Source of the DNA: Tepidibacter thalassicus DSM 15285
Lineage (GTDB): Bacteria > Bacillota > Clostridia > Peptostreptococcales > Peptostreptococcaceae
Reading direction: 5' to 3'
DNA length: 49,930 nucleotides
Assembly (NCBI RefSeq): GCF_900129915.1
Contig: NZ_FQXH01000016.1
Location: forward strand, 1-49,930
Part shown: one piece after another, positions 7,307 to 14,745 of the stretch
Numbering within the stretch: the stretch's first letter is position 1
Layout of the letters: each line of letters begins with the position of its first letter
Translations under genes and position numbers: made by a program
Notes under the pieces: model-generated
Seen by the model: only the letters and a program-made list of their open reading frames with translations
Databases searched by the model: none
Told to the model about the DNA's origin: nothing

Positions 7307-8704
7307 TCATTTTGCTAAAGGAATAGAAATTATAAATTTACAGCCTTTTTTGTGATACTTATCTAAATATATAGTTCCACCGTGTTTTTCTATTATTGCT
7401 TTGGTTATGGCAAGTCCAAGTCCTGTTCCTCCAGTTTTAGAGTTTCTGGAAATATCACCTCTAACAAATGGTTCAAATATATCATTTAAAGAATCGCTAT
7501 TTATACCTATTCCGTCATCTTCTATTGTTATTACAGAAATATCAGATAATTTTTTTACTTTTAATTTTAGAGTAGTATTTTTTCCGCTGTATTTAATGCT
7601 ATTTATTATAATATTGCTTAAAGCTCTTTCTAAATGTTTAGGACTTATTTTACATATTATTTCTTTTTCAGGAATATCAAACTCGTATGACATTCCATTT
7701 TCTTCAAGTTCGAAAATGTAATTTACAAGTATTCTTCTTATAAATTCACATATATCGTAATTTTTAAACTCTATTTTATTATTATCGCTTTCTATTTTAG
7801 ATAATTCGAACAGATCTTGAATTAAATTATTTGCTCTTTTACTATTTGAAATGATTATATCTAAATATTTATTTTTTACATCATCTTCTAAGTTTTTATT
7901 TTGATAAAGAGTTTCGGAATATCCAATAATATTTGTAAGTGGTGTTTTTAAATCGTGGGATATATCTAAAATTAATCTTTTTCTGTTTTTTTCTGATTTT
8001 TCTCTGAGGTTTATTTCGTTTTGAATTTTTTGTGCCATTTGATTTATCGCATCTCTTAAAAGGCCAAGTTCATTTTTGGATTTAAAATTTATTTTTATAT
8101 TGTAATTTCCATTGCTTATTTTGTTAACACCGTGTACTAGTTTTTTAATAGGACGTACTATACTGGTAGACGTTATTTTGGCATAAATTACTATTACGAT
8201 AAAAAAACTAATTATAAAAAAGCTTAATATAAAAGCAAAGAAATTTTTAAGTGGGAAATTGTATTGATTTGGAAGTGCAATAAGCAAAATATTGTCTGTA
8301 TTTTTTGAATAATAAAATTGAAAATCAGAATAATATTTTGTGTAATTGAGTTCTTTTGCATTGTAGCTGTTTATTAAAATTTTATTAAAAACTTTTTGAG
8401 GGTAAATATAACCTATTTTATGTTTGCTATTGTACTGAGAAATTACTTTTAAATTTTCATCTAATAATTCTACATATGAATTAGAAGAAATATTTTCTAT
8501 TTCACATGCTTTTTTTATTCCGTATTTATTTATATTTTTATACAATTTGCTCATGTTTATATCGTCTTGAGGAAGTGGATAGTTTTTTTCTATATAAATA
8601 ATGCTAGTGACAAAACTTAGAATAACAATAGCTATTAATAATATAAATAAAAATAAATAATTTATAAAAAATTGAGTAGATATGTTTAGTTTAAGTTTAC
8701 TCAT
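7307..8704 (-). CDS. Sensor histidine kinase
   Basis: 465 residues. Helix 1 (about 12-36), an outside sensor region of about 120 residues without a recognised fold, helix 2 (about 155-178), HAMP (about 180-232), the H-box LDISHDLKTPLTN with the phosphorylated histidine near residue 250, then the ATPase with N-box NIIINSIKYS, DDGIGI and GGTGLGLAITK. All catalytic boxes are intact. It overlaps the response-regulator gene upstream by 8 bases, so both form one operon. The large extracytoplasmic domain separates it from short BceS-type kinases that work with antimicrobial ABC transporters, so a link with the nearby ABC cassette is not supported. Confidence 0.96.
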   Translation of the reverse strand: MSKLKLNISTQFFINYLFLFILLIAIVILSFVTSIIYIEKNYPLPQDDINMSKLYKNINKYGIKKACEIENISSNSYVELLDENLKVISQYNSKHKIGYIYPQKVFNKILINSYNAKELNYTKYYSDFQFYYSKNTDNILLIALPNQYNFPLKNFFAFILSFFIISFFIVIVIYAKITSTSIVRPIKKLVHGVNKISNGNYNIKINFKSKNELGLLRDAINQMAQKIQNEINLREKSEKNRKRLILDISHDLKTPLTNIIGYSETLYQNKNLEDDVKNKYLDIIISNSKRANNLIQDLFELSKIESDNNKIEFKNYDICEFIRRILVNYIFELEENGMSYEFDIPEKEIICKISPKHLERALSNIIINSIKYSGKNTTLKLKVKKLSDISVITIEDDGIGINSDSLNDIFEPFVRGDISRNSKTGGTGLGLAITKAIIEKHGGTIYLDKYHKKGCKFIISIPLAK

Positions 8705-9392
8705 TGCATTTCTCCATTCTATATCCTATACCTCTAATTGTTTTTAAGTATTTTGGTTTTTTGGGGTTATCTTCAATTTTTTCTCTTAGGTGGCTTATAT
8801 GAACCATTATAGTATTGTCATCTCCATAGTATATATTTTCCCATACGAGTTCATATAGTTGTTTTTTTGTATAGACTTTTCCTATGTTCTCCATAAAGAC
8901 AGAAATGATTTTAAATTCTTTTGGGTTTAAATCTAAAATTTGATTGTTTTTTTTAAGAACATAGTTTTTTAAATCAAGGATTAAATCTCCATTAGTTATT
9001 ATATATTTTGATTCTTTTTGAGAATAATTTATATATCGTCTAAGTTGAGCTTGAACTCTTGAAGTTATTTCGATAATACTAAAAGGTTTTACTACATAAT
9101 CATCGGCACCAAGGCCAAGGCCTAATACTTTATCACATTCTTCAGATCTTGCAGTTAAAAATATTACTGGGATTTGGCTTGTCTCTCTAACTTTCGTTAA
9201 GACTTTAAATCCATCCATTTTAGGCATCATAACGTCAAGAAGAAGAAGGTCTATATCTTCTTTATAAAATATTTTTAAAGCCTCAATTCCATTAGAAGCT
9301 TCAAAGATGTTGTAGCCTTCTTTAGATAAATGAAGGACTAAAAGATTTCTTATATCTTCTTCGTCTTCTGCAATTAAAATATTTATATTCAT
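8697..9392 (-). CDS. OmpR/PhoB-family response regulator
   Basis: 231 residues: receiver domain (acidic pair E9/D10, phospho-acceptor D53 in LLLLDVMMPKMDG, conserved K in VVKPFS) and C-terminal winged helix (LNPKEFKIISVFMEN to TIRGIGYRME). OmpR-family regulators bind tandem direct repeats with about 11-bp period as head-to-tail dimers. Such an array (TTAAGA at 9441, 9452, 9463) lies immediately upstream, overlapping where the -35 of this operon should be, with TATAAT on the coding strand at 9432-9427. Autoregulation is therefore likely. It is divergent from the hydrogenase gene. Confidence 0.97.
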   Translation of the reverse strand: MNINILIAEDEEDIRNLLVLHLSKEGYNIFEASNGIEALKIFYKEDIDLLLLDVMMPKMDGFKVLTKVRETSQIPVIFLTARSEECDKVLGLGLGADDYVVKPFSIIEITSRVQAQLRRYINYSQKESKYIITNGDLILDLKNYVLKKNNQILDLNPKEFKIISVFMENIGKVYTKKQLYELVWENIYYGDDNTIMVHISHLREKIEDNPKKPKYLKTIRGIGYRMEKCNE

Positions 9393-9426
9393 AATATTTC
9401 CCCTTCCAAATAATTATTAATATATA

Positions 9427-9479
9427 ATTATAATATATATTTAAGATAAATTTAAGAATAAGTTAAGAAAAGTTCAATA
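9427..9479. promoter_or_regulatory. TTAAGA 11-bp-spaced repeat array with promoter of the two-component operon
   Basis: TTAAGA at 9441-9446, 9452-9457 and 9463-9468, exactly 11 bp apart, and a weaker TTCAAT at 9474 in phase. On the minus strand a TATAAT (9432-9427) follows 8 bases after the array, so the repeats cover the -35 position, as in promoters activated by OmpR-family proteins. The pattern resembles the PhoP box plan TTAACA-N5-TTAACA of Bacillus. It lies between the regulator and hydA and could act on both. Confidence 0.65.
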
Positions 9480-9580
9480 AAAAAATAAAGGACTTAATAT
9501 ATTGAAAGACGAATTATCTAAAATATGTATAGAAATTGAGAATTTTGAGAGGGATTTTGAGTAAGGGGGATGAATTTGTG

Positions 9581-11326
9581 ATGGTTAATTTAACTATAGA
9601 TGGAAAAAGTGTTTCTGTCGATGAAAAATCTACTATACTAGATGCTTGTAAAAAACTTGGGATAGATATTCCAACTCTTTGTTATCATCCAGAATTAAAA
9701 GTAGAGGGAAATTGCAATATATGTTGTGTAAAAATAGAAGGGAAAGATGATTTTGTTCCATCATGTTCTACTTTAGTTGAAGAAAATTTAATAGTATTTA
9801 CTAATACCGATGAAGTAAAACAGAAAAGAAAATCTATACTCAAAGAACTACTATCTAAACATCCAAATGATTGTTTAACTTGTGAAAAAGCATCAGGGGA
9901 TTGTGAACTTCAAAATTTATGTTATATTTTAGATGTAAATAGAGATGAAGTTCCTTTTAAGGGAGAAATAAGAATGGATTTGATAGATTGCTCTAGTGAT
10001 TCAATTGTGAGAGATATGAATAAATGTATATTGTGTGGTAGGTGTATATCAGTATGCAGGGACATTCAAGGAATAGGAATATATGAATTTAATAGTGAAA
10101 AAAATTTAGTTAGGACTGTAGGTGATAAATCTTTAAAAGAAACTAATTGTATAAATTGTGGGCAATGTGTAAAAGTATGTCCTGTTGGAGCTTTATATGA
10201 AAAAACACAAATACATGAAGCTTTAAAAGCATTATTGGATAATAATAAGCATGTTGTTGTTCAAATAGCTCCTGCTGTTAAAAATACATTAGGAGAGGAG
10301 TTTGGATTAGCACCGGGAACTGATGTTACTGGCAAAGTGGTTGTATCTCTTAGGAAACTTGGAGCTGATAAGGTATTTAATACTGATTTTTCAGCAGATG
10401 TAACTATTATGGAAGAAGGAAATGAATTTATAAGTAGACTTAAAGAAGGAAAAAATTTGCCTTTACTTACTTCATGTTCACCGGGGTGGATAAAGTTTGT
10501 TGAACATAATTATCCAGAACTTTTAAAAAATGTATCTTCTTGCAAATCACCTCAACAGATGTTTGGAGCACTTTCTAAATCTTATTATGCTAAAAAATCA
10601 GGAATAGATCCTAAAAATATAGTAAGTATTTCTATAATGCCGTGTACTGCTAAAAAATTTGAAGCAAATAGACCTGAAATGGAAGTGAATGGAATAAGAG
10701 ATGTAGATATAGTGCTTACGACAAGAGAACTTGCAAAAATGATTAAAATAAAAAATATTCCATTTTTGGATCTTGAAGATGAAGATTTTGATAAATTTTT
10801 AGGAAAAGGTACGGGTGCAGCTAGAATATTTGCGACATCTGGTGGTGTTATGGAGGCTGCACTTAGAACTGTTTCGTATGTATTAACTGATGGAGAAATG
10901 GATGATATAGATTATAAATCAGTTAGAGGATTAGATGGAATTAAAGAAGCTGAAATAAAAATAAATGGAACTGTTGTAAGAGTTGCTGTAGTAAATGGAG
11001 CTTTGAATACAAGGAAATTATTAGATAAGGTAGTAAATGGTGAAGTTGATTATCATTTTATAGAGGTGATGGGATGTCCAGGAGGATGTTTGGGTGGAGG
11101 AGGGGCTCCAATTCCAGATAATAAAGAAATTATGGAAATGAGAAAAGAAGGTCTGTATAATTCAGATAGAAATAATGAAATTAGAAGATCTTTTGAAAAT
11201 CCAGAAGTTAAAGAGCTTTATGATGAGTATTTAAAAAACCCCGGAAGTCACTTGGCACATAAACTACTTCATACTAGTTATGTAGATAGAAGTGTAAAAA
11301 GTAATAATAAAGTTATGAACTGTTAG
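9581..11326 (+). CDS. hydA: [FeFe]-hydrogenase (HydA, CpI-like)
   Basis: 581 residues, close to the 574 of Clostridium pasteurianum CpI. Order: plant-type [2Fe-2S] domain (CYHPELKVEGNCNICCVKI region), His-Cys cluster (HPNDCLTC, CELQNLC), two [4Fe-4S] motifs (CILCGRCISVC, CINCGQCVKVCPVG) and the H-cluster domain with TSCSPGW, MPCTAKKFE and EVMGCPGGCLGGGG. It makes H2 from reduced ferredoxin in the cytoplasm to dispose of fermentation electrons. AAGGGGGA (9563-9570) precedes GTG 9578 and ATG 9581; either start is possible. It is monocistronic, ending in a terminator, and its upstream region is shared with the two-component operon. Confidence 0.97.
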   Translation: MVNLTIDGKSVSVDEKSTILDACKKLGIDIPTLCYHPELKVEGNCNICCVKIEGKDDFVPSCSTLVEENLIVFTNTDEVKQKRKSILKELLSKHPNDCLTCEKASGDCELQNLCYILDVNRDEVPFKGEIRMDLIDCSSDSIVRDMNKCILCGRCISVCRDIQGIGIYEFNSEKNLVRTVGDKSLKETNCINCGQCVKVCPVGALYEKTQIHEALKALLDNNKHVVVQIAPAVKNTLGEEFGLAPGTDVTGKVVVSLRKLGADKVFNTDFSADVTIMEEGNEFISRLKEGKNLPLLTSCSPGWIKFVEHNYPELLKNVSSCKSPQQMFGALSKSYYAKKSGIDPKNIVSISIMPCTAKKFEANRPEMEVNGIRDVDIVLTTRELAKMIKIKNIPFLDLEDEDFDKFLGKGTGAARIFATSGGVMEAALRTVSYVLTDGEMDDIDYKSVRGLDGIKEAEIKINGTVVRVAVVNGALNTRKLLDKVVNGEVDYHFIEVMGCPGGCLGGGGAPIPDNKEIMEMRKEGLYNSDRNNEIRRSFENPEVKELYDEYLKNPGSHLAHKLLHTSYVDRSVKSNNKVMNC

Positions 11327-11330
11327 AATT

Positions 11331-11358
11331 AAAAAAGAAGGAGATTTCCTTCTTTTTT
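11331..11358. terminator. Bidirectional terminator after hydA
   Basis: AAAAAAGAAGGA and TCCTTCTTTTTT form a perfect 12-bp stem with a four-base loop (GATT), with A and T runs at the ends. It serves hydA and the convergent coiled-coil gene. Confidence 0.9.
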
Positions 11359-11716
11359 AATCTAAAAATTTCATTTGATCTTTACGATGGTTTTGTTTTT
11401 CAATTGCTTTTTCTAAGTCTTGTTTATTCATATGATTTTTGTTCTGATCTAAGTAATTTTGAGTGTAGTGATAATTTTTTTCTAAATTTTCGAGTTCATT
11501 GTCGTTGCTATGTTGTCCATAAGCTATTATATTTTTTAAATTTTCTATTCTATATTCTCTGTCTTTTTGTATTTCTTTAACATGTTCAATTTGTTCAGGA
11601 GAAGTTATATCAGAATGTTGTTCAAGATGGCGTTCTGTTCTAGTATGTTTTTCAACTATATCGATAAGTTCATCTATTCTACGAGCATTTTCTGCATTTA
11701 AATTTTCATTTTTCAT
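11357..11716 (-). CDS. Hydrophilic coiled-coil protein, unknown function
   Basis: 119 residues, highly charged (rich in E, K, N, H) and without membrane segments; heptad-like patterns run through most of its length. The segment with RTERHLEQHSD followed by a long helix looks conserved to me from other clostridia, but I cannot name a family with certainty. Composition and size recall small spore-associated proteins of the Tlp kind; that is only a resemblance. AAAGGAGG sits 7-9 bases upstream of ATG 11716. It ends at the terminator shared with hydA and stands alone. Confidence 0.75.
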   Translation of the reverse strand: MKNENLNAENARRIDELIDIVEKHTRTERHLEQHSDITSPEQIEHVKEIQKDREYRIENLKNIIAYGQHSNDNELENLEKNYHYTQNYLDQNKNHMNKQDLEKAIEKQNHRKDQMKFLD

Positions 11717-11929
11717 TATAAAACCTCCTTTTATTGAATGTATTATTATTTTTTCATGTTTAGAAATTATAATACTTTATAAACTCTTCCAACTAGAAAT
11801 TACATATTTAAATTTTGCAAAAAAAATTATGCTATTTGCGTTTTATAATTTACAGTATTTACTTCTTGAATATAGATAGTGTATGGGTATATTATTAACT
11901 TACGATAAAAATTTAAAGGGGGGAGACCT

Positions 11930-13507
11930 TTGAAATTGAAAAGTAAGATTTTGGATAAGATAACAAAAATTTGCACATGTTTAATTTTGATTTTAATATT
12001 ATTATCTAATTACTCTGTGGTTCAAGCTCAAAAAATAAATACATCTTATATATACTTTAGTGATAAAAGTAGTTATGTGCAGATTGTAGATAATGCAAGT
12101 GGTTCTGTAGATATAGTTTATCCTAGCTATTTTGATTTGAATGAAGATGGAAGTTTAAAAATAACTCAAAAATTAGATATTGATTTTATAGAAGAGATGC
12201 ATAGAAAGAATATAAAAGTAGTTCCTTTTTTGAGTAATCACTGGGATAGAAGTTTAGGGAGAGCAGCTCTTAGAAATAAAGAAGGTTTAGTAAGAGAAAT
12301 TGTAAGAGCTGTTGAAAGATATAATTTAGATGGTGTTAATGTAGATATAGAAAATGTGACTGATAAAGATAGAGATGATTATACAGAACTTGTAAAACTT
12401 TTGAGGGATAACCTTTCTTCAGATAAAGAAGTTTCTGTAGCTGTAGCTGCTAATCCAAAAGGATGGACAAAAGGATGGCAGGCGTCTTATGATTACAGAA
12501 AATTAGGAAAATACAGTGATTATTTATTTATAATGGCTTATGATGAAAGTTATATGGGAGGGCCTTCTGGACCTGTTGCAAGTATTCAATTTGTAGAGAA
12601 GTCTATACAATATGCTTTGAAATATGTTGAACCAGAAAAAATTGTATTAGGAATTCCGTTTTATGGGCGTTACTGGAAAGAAGGAGAAGTAATAGGAGGA
12701 TATGGAGCGAGTTTAAAAAAAATAGATAAAATTATTAAGAATTATCCTTCTAATGTAGTATTTGATAATGAAAGCAAATCCCCCATGGCTACTGTTTATG
12801 CTCCCGATGGAACGTATATATATTGGTATGAAAATGAAGAATCTATAAAAGAAAAGTTAAAATTAGTTAAGAAGTATAATTTAAAAGGTAGTGGAAGTTG
12901 GAGTTTGGGTCAAGAAAAAGAAAGTTTTTGGGATTTTTATGATTTATGGTTAAATGGTTATTACTTTTTAGATATAGATGGTCATTGGGCAGTAGATTCT
13001 ATATTGTCAATGGTTGAAAAGGGTTGGATGAAAGGAACTTCTGATGAGTATTTTTCACCTAATGATAAGTTAACAAGAGCTCAGGCTGCTGTAATATTAG
13101 TTCGTATTTTAGGTCTTGATGGTGAAAAAGTAAATTCATATTCGTTTGAAGATGTTTCATATAGTTATTGGGCTAGCAAAGAAATTGAAATTGCTAAAAA
13201 GTATAATATAATACAAGGGAAAGGAAATAACATGTTTTATCCTGATGAAGTTATTACAAGAGAAGAAATGGCTGCTATGCTTTATAGAATACTAAAAGGT
13301 GAAGATATTAGTTACAATAAAGTAAGAGTATTTAAAGACGTTTCTTCTAACGATTGGTCGTATGGATATATAATGGCTATGAATGAGCAAGGTATTTTCA
13401 GAGGATATGACGATGGAAATTTTTATCCTAAAAGAGAATTAAATAGAGCAGAGATGGCTGTATTAATGGATAGAATTGCAAAATATAATTTAGATATAGA
13501 AAAATAG
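11930..13507 (+). CDS. Secreted GH18 glycoside hydrolase with three SLH domains
   Basis: 525 residues. A signal peptide (about 1-33, ending VVQAQ) is followed by a GH18 domain (about 37-340) with the catalytic motif DGVNVDIE (general acid E141) and FIMAYDES. Three S-layer homology repeats follow (about 347-400, 407-462, 466-520; e.g. DGHWAVDSI, YSYWASKEI, SNDWSYGYI). The enzyme should be attached to the cell wall and cut peptidoglycan or chitin-like polymers; GH18 domains of this branch include spore-cortex or germination enzymes such as YaaH-like N-acetylglucosaminidases. Start TTG 11930 follows AAAGGGGGGAGA. It lies upstream of and convergent with the cotJ spore operon. Confidence 0.93.
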   Translation: MKLKSKILDKITKICTCLILILILLSNYSVVQAQKINTSYIYFSDKSSYVQIVDNASGSVDIVYPSYFDLNEDGSLKITQKLDIDFIEEMHRKNIKVVPFLSNHWDRSLGRAALRNKEGLVREIVRAVERYNLDGVNVDIENVTDKDRDDYTELVKLLRDNLSSDKEVSVAVAANPKGWTKGWQASYDYRKLGKYSDYLFIMAYDESYMGGPSGPVASIQFVEKSIQYALKYVEPEKIVLGIPFYGRYWKEGEVIGGYGASLKKIDKIIKNYPSNVVFDNESKSPMATVYAPDGTYIYWYENEESIKEKLKLVKKYNLKGSGSWSLGQEKESFWDFYDLWLNGYYFLDIDGHWAVDSILSMVEKGWMKGTSDEYFSPNDKLTRAQAAVILVRILGLDGEKVNSYSFEDVSYSYWASKEIEIAKKYNIIQGKGNNMFYPDEVITREEMAAMLYRILKGEDISYNKVRVFKDVSSNDWSYGYIMAMNEQGIFRGYDDGNFYPKRELNRAEMAVLMDRIAKYNLDIEK

Positions 13508-13530
13508 AGTTGTGTAATACAACTCTATTT
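13505..13530. terminator. Bidirectional terminator, GH18 gene / cotJ operon
   Basis: TAGAGTTGT and ACAACTCTA stem with a GTAAT loop, followed by ATTTTAG; A-rich on the other side. It separates two convergent units. Confidence 0.75.
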
Positions 13531-14102
13531 TAGTAAAGTTTTTTAGAATCCTTGTATTCATATACATCCATTAAAGCTTCTCCGAATCTTTGATAATGAA
13601 CAACTTCTCTTTCTCGTAAAAATCTAAGAGCATCTTTTATGTCTGGGTTATCTGTTAGATTAATAAGATGTTCATATGTTGTTCTAGCTTTTTGTTCAGC
13701 GGCTAAATCGTTATGAAGATCTGTAATAGGGTCTCCTATAATGCCTATATAAGATGCAGTCCATGGCACTCCGTTTGTATCTGCAGGAAATACAGAATTA
13801 TCATGTTGTGTATATTGAGATCCAAGTCCTGCAGCTTTAAGTTCTTCAGGAGTTGCATCTTTTAATAATTGATATACCATTGCTGATATCATTTCTGCGT
13901 GAGCAAGTTCTTCTGTTCCTATATCTGTGAGAAGAGCTTTTGATTTGCCTGTTGGCATTGTATATCTTTGATTTAGATATGTTATAGCAGCACTTAATTC
14001 TCCATCTGGGCCACCTAGTTGAGTTATTATATATTTTGCCATTCTAATGTCTTTACATTTAATATTAACTGGATATTGTAATTTTTTTTCATAAATCCAC
14101 AT
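13530..14102 (-). CDS. cotJC: Spore coat protein CotJC (manganese catalase family)
   Basis: 190 residues, the usual CotJC length. It is a ferritin-like di-manganese catalase: metal-ligand motifs are in GGPDGELSAAITYLNQRY, GTEELAHAEMISAMVYQL, DLAAEQKARTTYEHLI and REREVVHYQRFGEAL, so all four helices with their Glu/His ligands are present. In endospore formers CotJC sits in inner coat layers and is thought to remove peroxide. ATG 14102 follows AAAGGAGG. It is the last gene of the cotJA-cotJB-cotJC operon, 17 bases after cotJB. Confidence 0.96.
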   Translation of the reverse strand: MWIYEKKLQYPVNIKCKDIRMAKYIITQLGGPDGELSAAITYLNQRYTMPTGKSKALLTDIGTEELAHAEMISAMVYQLLKDATPEELKAAGLGSQYTQHDNSVFPADTNGVPWTASYIGIIGDPITDLHNDLAAEQKARTTYEHLINLTDNPDIKDALRFLREREVVHYQRFGEALMDVYEYKDSKKLY

Positions 14103-14119
14103 AACTTATCCTCCTTTTA

Positions 14120-14368
14120 TTACTTGCCTTCCCATGGCCATGGCTCATTTATCCATGCAAATGGATATTGACTTAAAGAAGATCCAAAATTAGTTAATGG
14201 ACCGAAATTCATTTCATAAATTTTTTTAAGTTTCATAGATTCGTTAGCAAGAGCATTGTAATCTTTTAGAGCATTTTGATTATTTGGATTGTTATCTAAG
14301 TATAAATTAAGTTCAAGACATGCAAAATCGACTTCTTGTATTTTTCTAAGTAATTCTTCTTGTTTCAT
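14120..14368 (-). CDS. cotJB: Spore coat protein CotJB
   Basis: 82 residues, matching CotJB in size and pattern: a helical N-terminal part (LLRKIQEVDFACLELNLYLDNNP, about 5-28), and the C-terminal FGPLTN...YPFAWINEPWPWE block that is diagnostic. It is a small coat-morphogenesis protein made in the mother cell and needed for normal incorporation of CotJC. Its ribosome site (AGGGGGAAA) lies in the last codons of cotJA; the two genes are separated by 2 bases, so translation is probably coupled. Confidence 0.95.
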   Translation of the reverse strand: MKQEELLRKIQEVDFACLELNLYLDNNPNNQNALKDYNALANESMKLKKIYEMNFGPLTNFGSSLSQYPFAWINEPWPWEGK

Positions 14369-14370
14369 AA

Positions 14371-14511
14371 TTATTTCCCCCTATCTTTTTTACCTTTCTT
14401 TTTGTATGGTTTATAAAGTTCAGGAAATACAGTTCCTTTTTTAAATCCTTCATTTAAAGGAAATATACAAGTGTATCTTTGTTTTATTATATAAGGTCTT
14501 GCTAATTTCAT
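14371..14511 (-). CDS. cotJA: Spore coat-associated protein CotJA
   Basis: A 46-residue protein. It begins MKLARPYIIKQRYT, and contains EGFKKGTVFPELYKPYKKK, where KGTVFPELYKPY is the CotJA signature. ATG (14511 reading left) follows AAGGAGG on the coding strand. It is slightly shorter than Bacillus CotJA. Position as first gene before cotJB and cotJC fixes the identity. A plausible late mother-cell promoter lies 40-90 bases upstream, with CATA at -10 and AC 16 bases before it, partly matching the SigK pattern; this is weak. Confidence 0.93.
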   Translation of the reverse strand: MKLARPYIIKQRYTCIFPLNEGFKKGTVFPELYKPYKKKGKKDRGK

Positions 14512-14601
14512 ATATTTTACCTCCTTAAAATTTCCTCAATATCATGTTATGAATATTAAAAAAATCTGTGATAAATAAAATATATTTTGAATATAAATAG
14601 T

Positions 14602-14657
14602 ATTTAAGATTAATTTAAGAGTTTGTTAAGAGTTATTTAAGAATTAGTAATTATAAT
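14602..14657 (+). promoter_or_regulatory. Four TTAAGA repeats at 11-bp spacing with -10 box
   Basis: TTAAGA at 14604, 14615, 14626 and 14637, each exactly 11 bp from the next; the longer unit is close to ATTTAAGANTT. A TATAAT (14652-14657) starts 9 bases after the last repeat, so the array covers the -35 region of the promoter of the YcdB-like gene. Same motif and spacing as upstream of the response-regulator gene, which is its probable binder. The array is also 93 bases from cotJA on the other strand. Confidence 0.65.
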
Positions 14658-14745
14658 GATATTTGTAACTGTTTTGTAACCATTTATTTAATTTTAAAGA
14701 ATATAATTAAATTGTAAATAAATTATGAGAAAGAAGGGTGTAAAA

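Noticed and set aside
7401..7721. Open frame antisense to the histidine kinase, and similar antisense frames elsewhere (e.g. 20250-20468, 22126-22404, 38968-39363)
   Set aside because: They lie opposite well-supported genes, have no ribosome sites, and their proteins are low-complexity or unlike any family.
7307..9392. Two-component system as BceRS-like controller of the ABC cassette
   Set aside because: The kinase has a large outside domain, unlike intramembrane-sensing BceS, and the TTAAGA repeats are absent upstream of the cassette.
14512..14600. SigK/SigE promoter for cotJ
   Set aside because: AC-N16-CATA is present but the rest of the -10 does not fit well; too weak to list as a feature.
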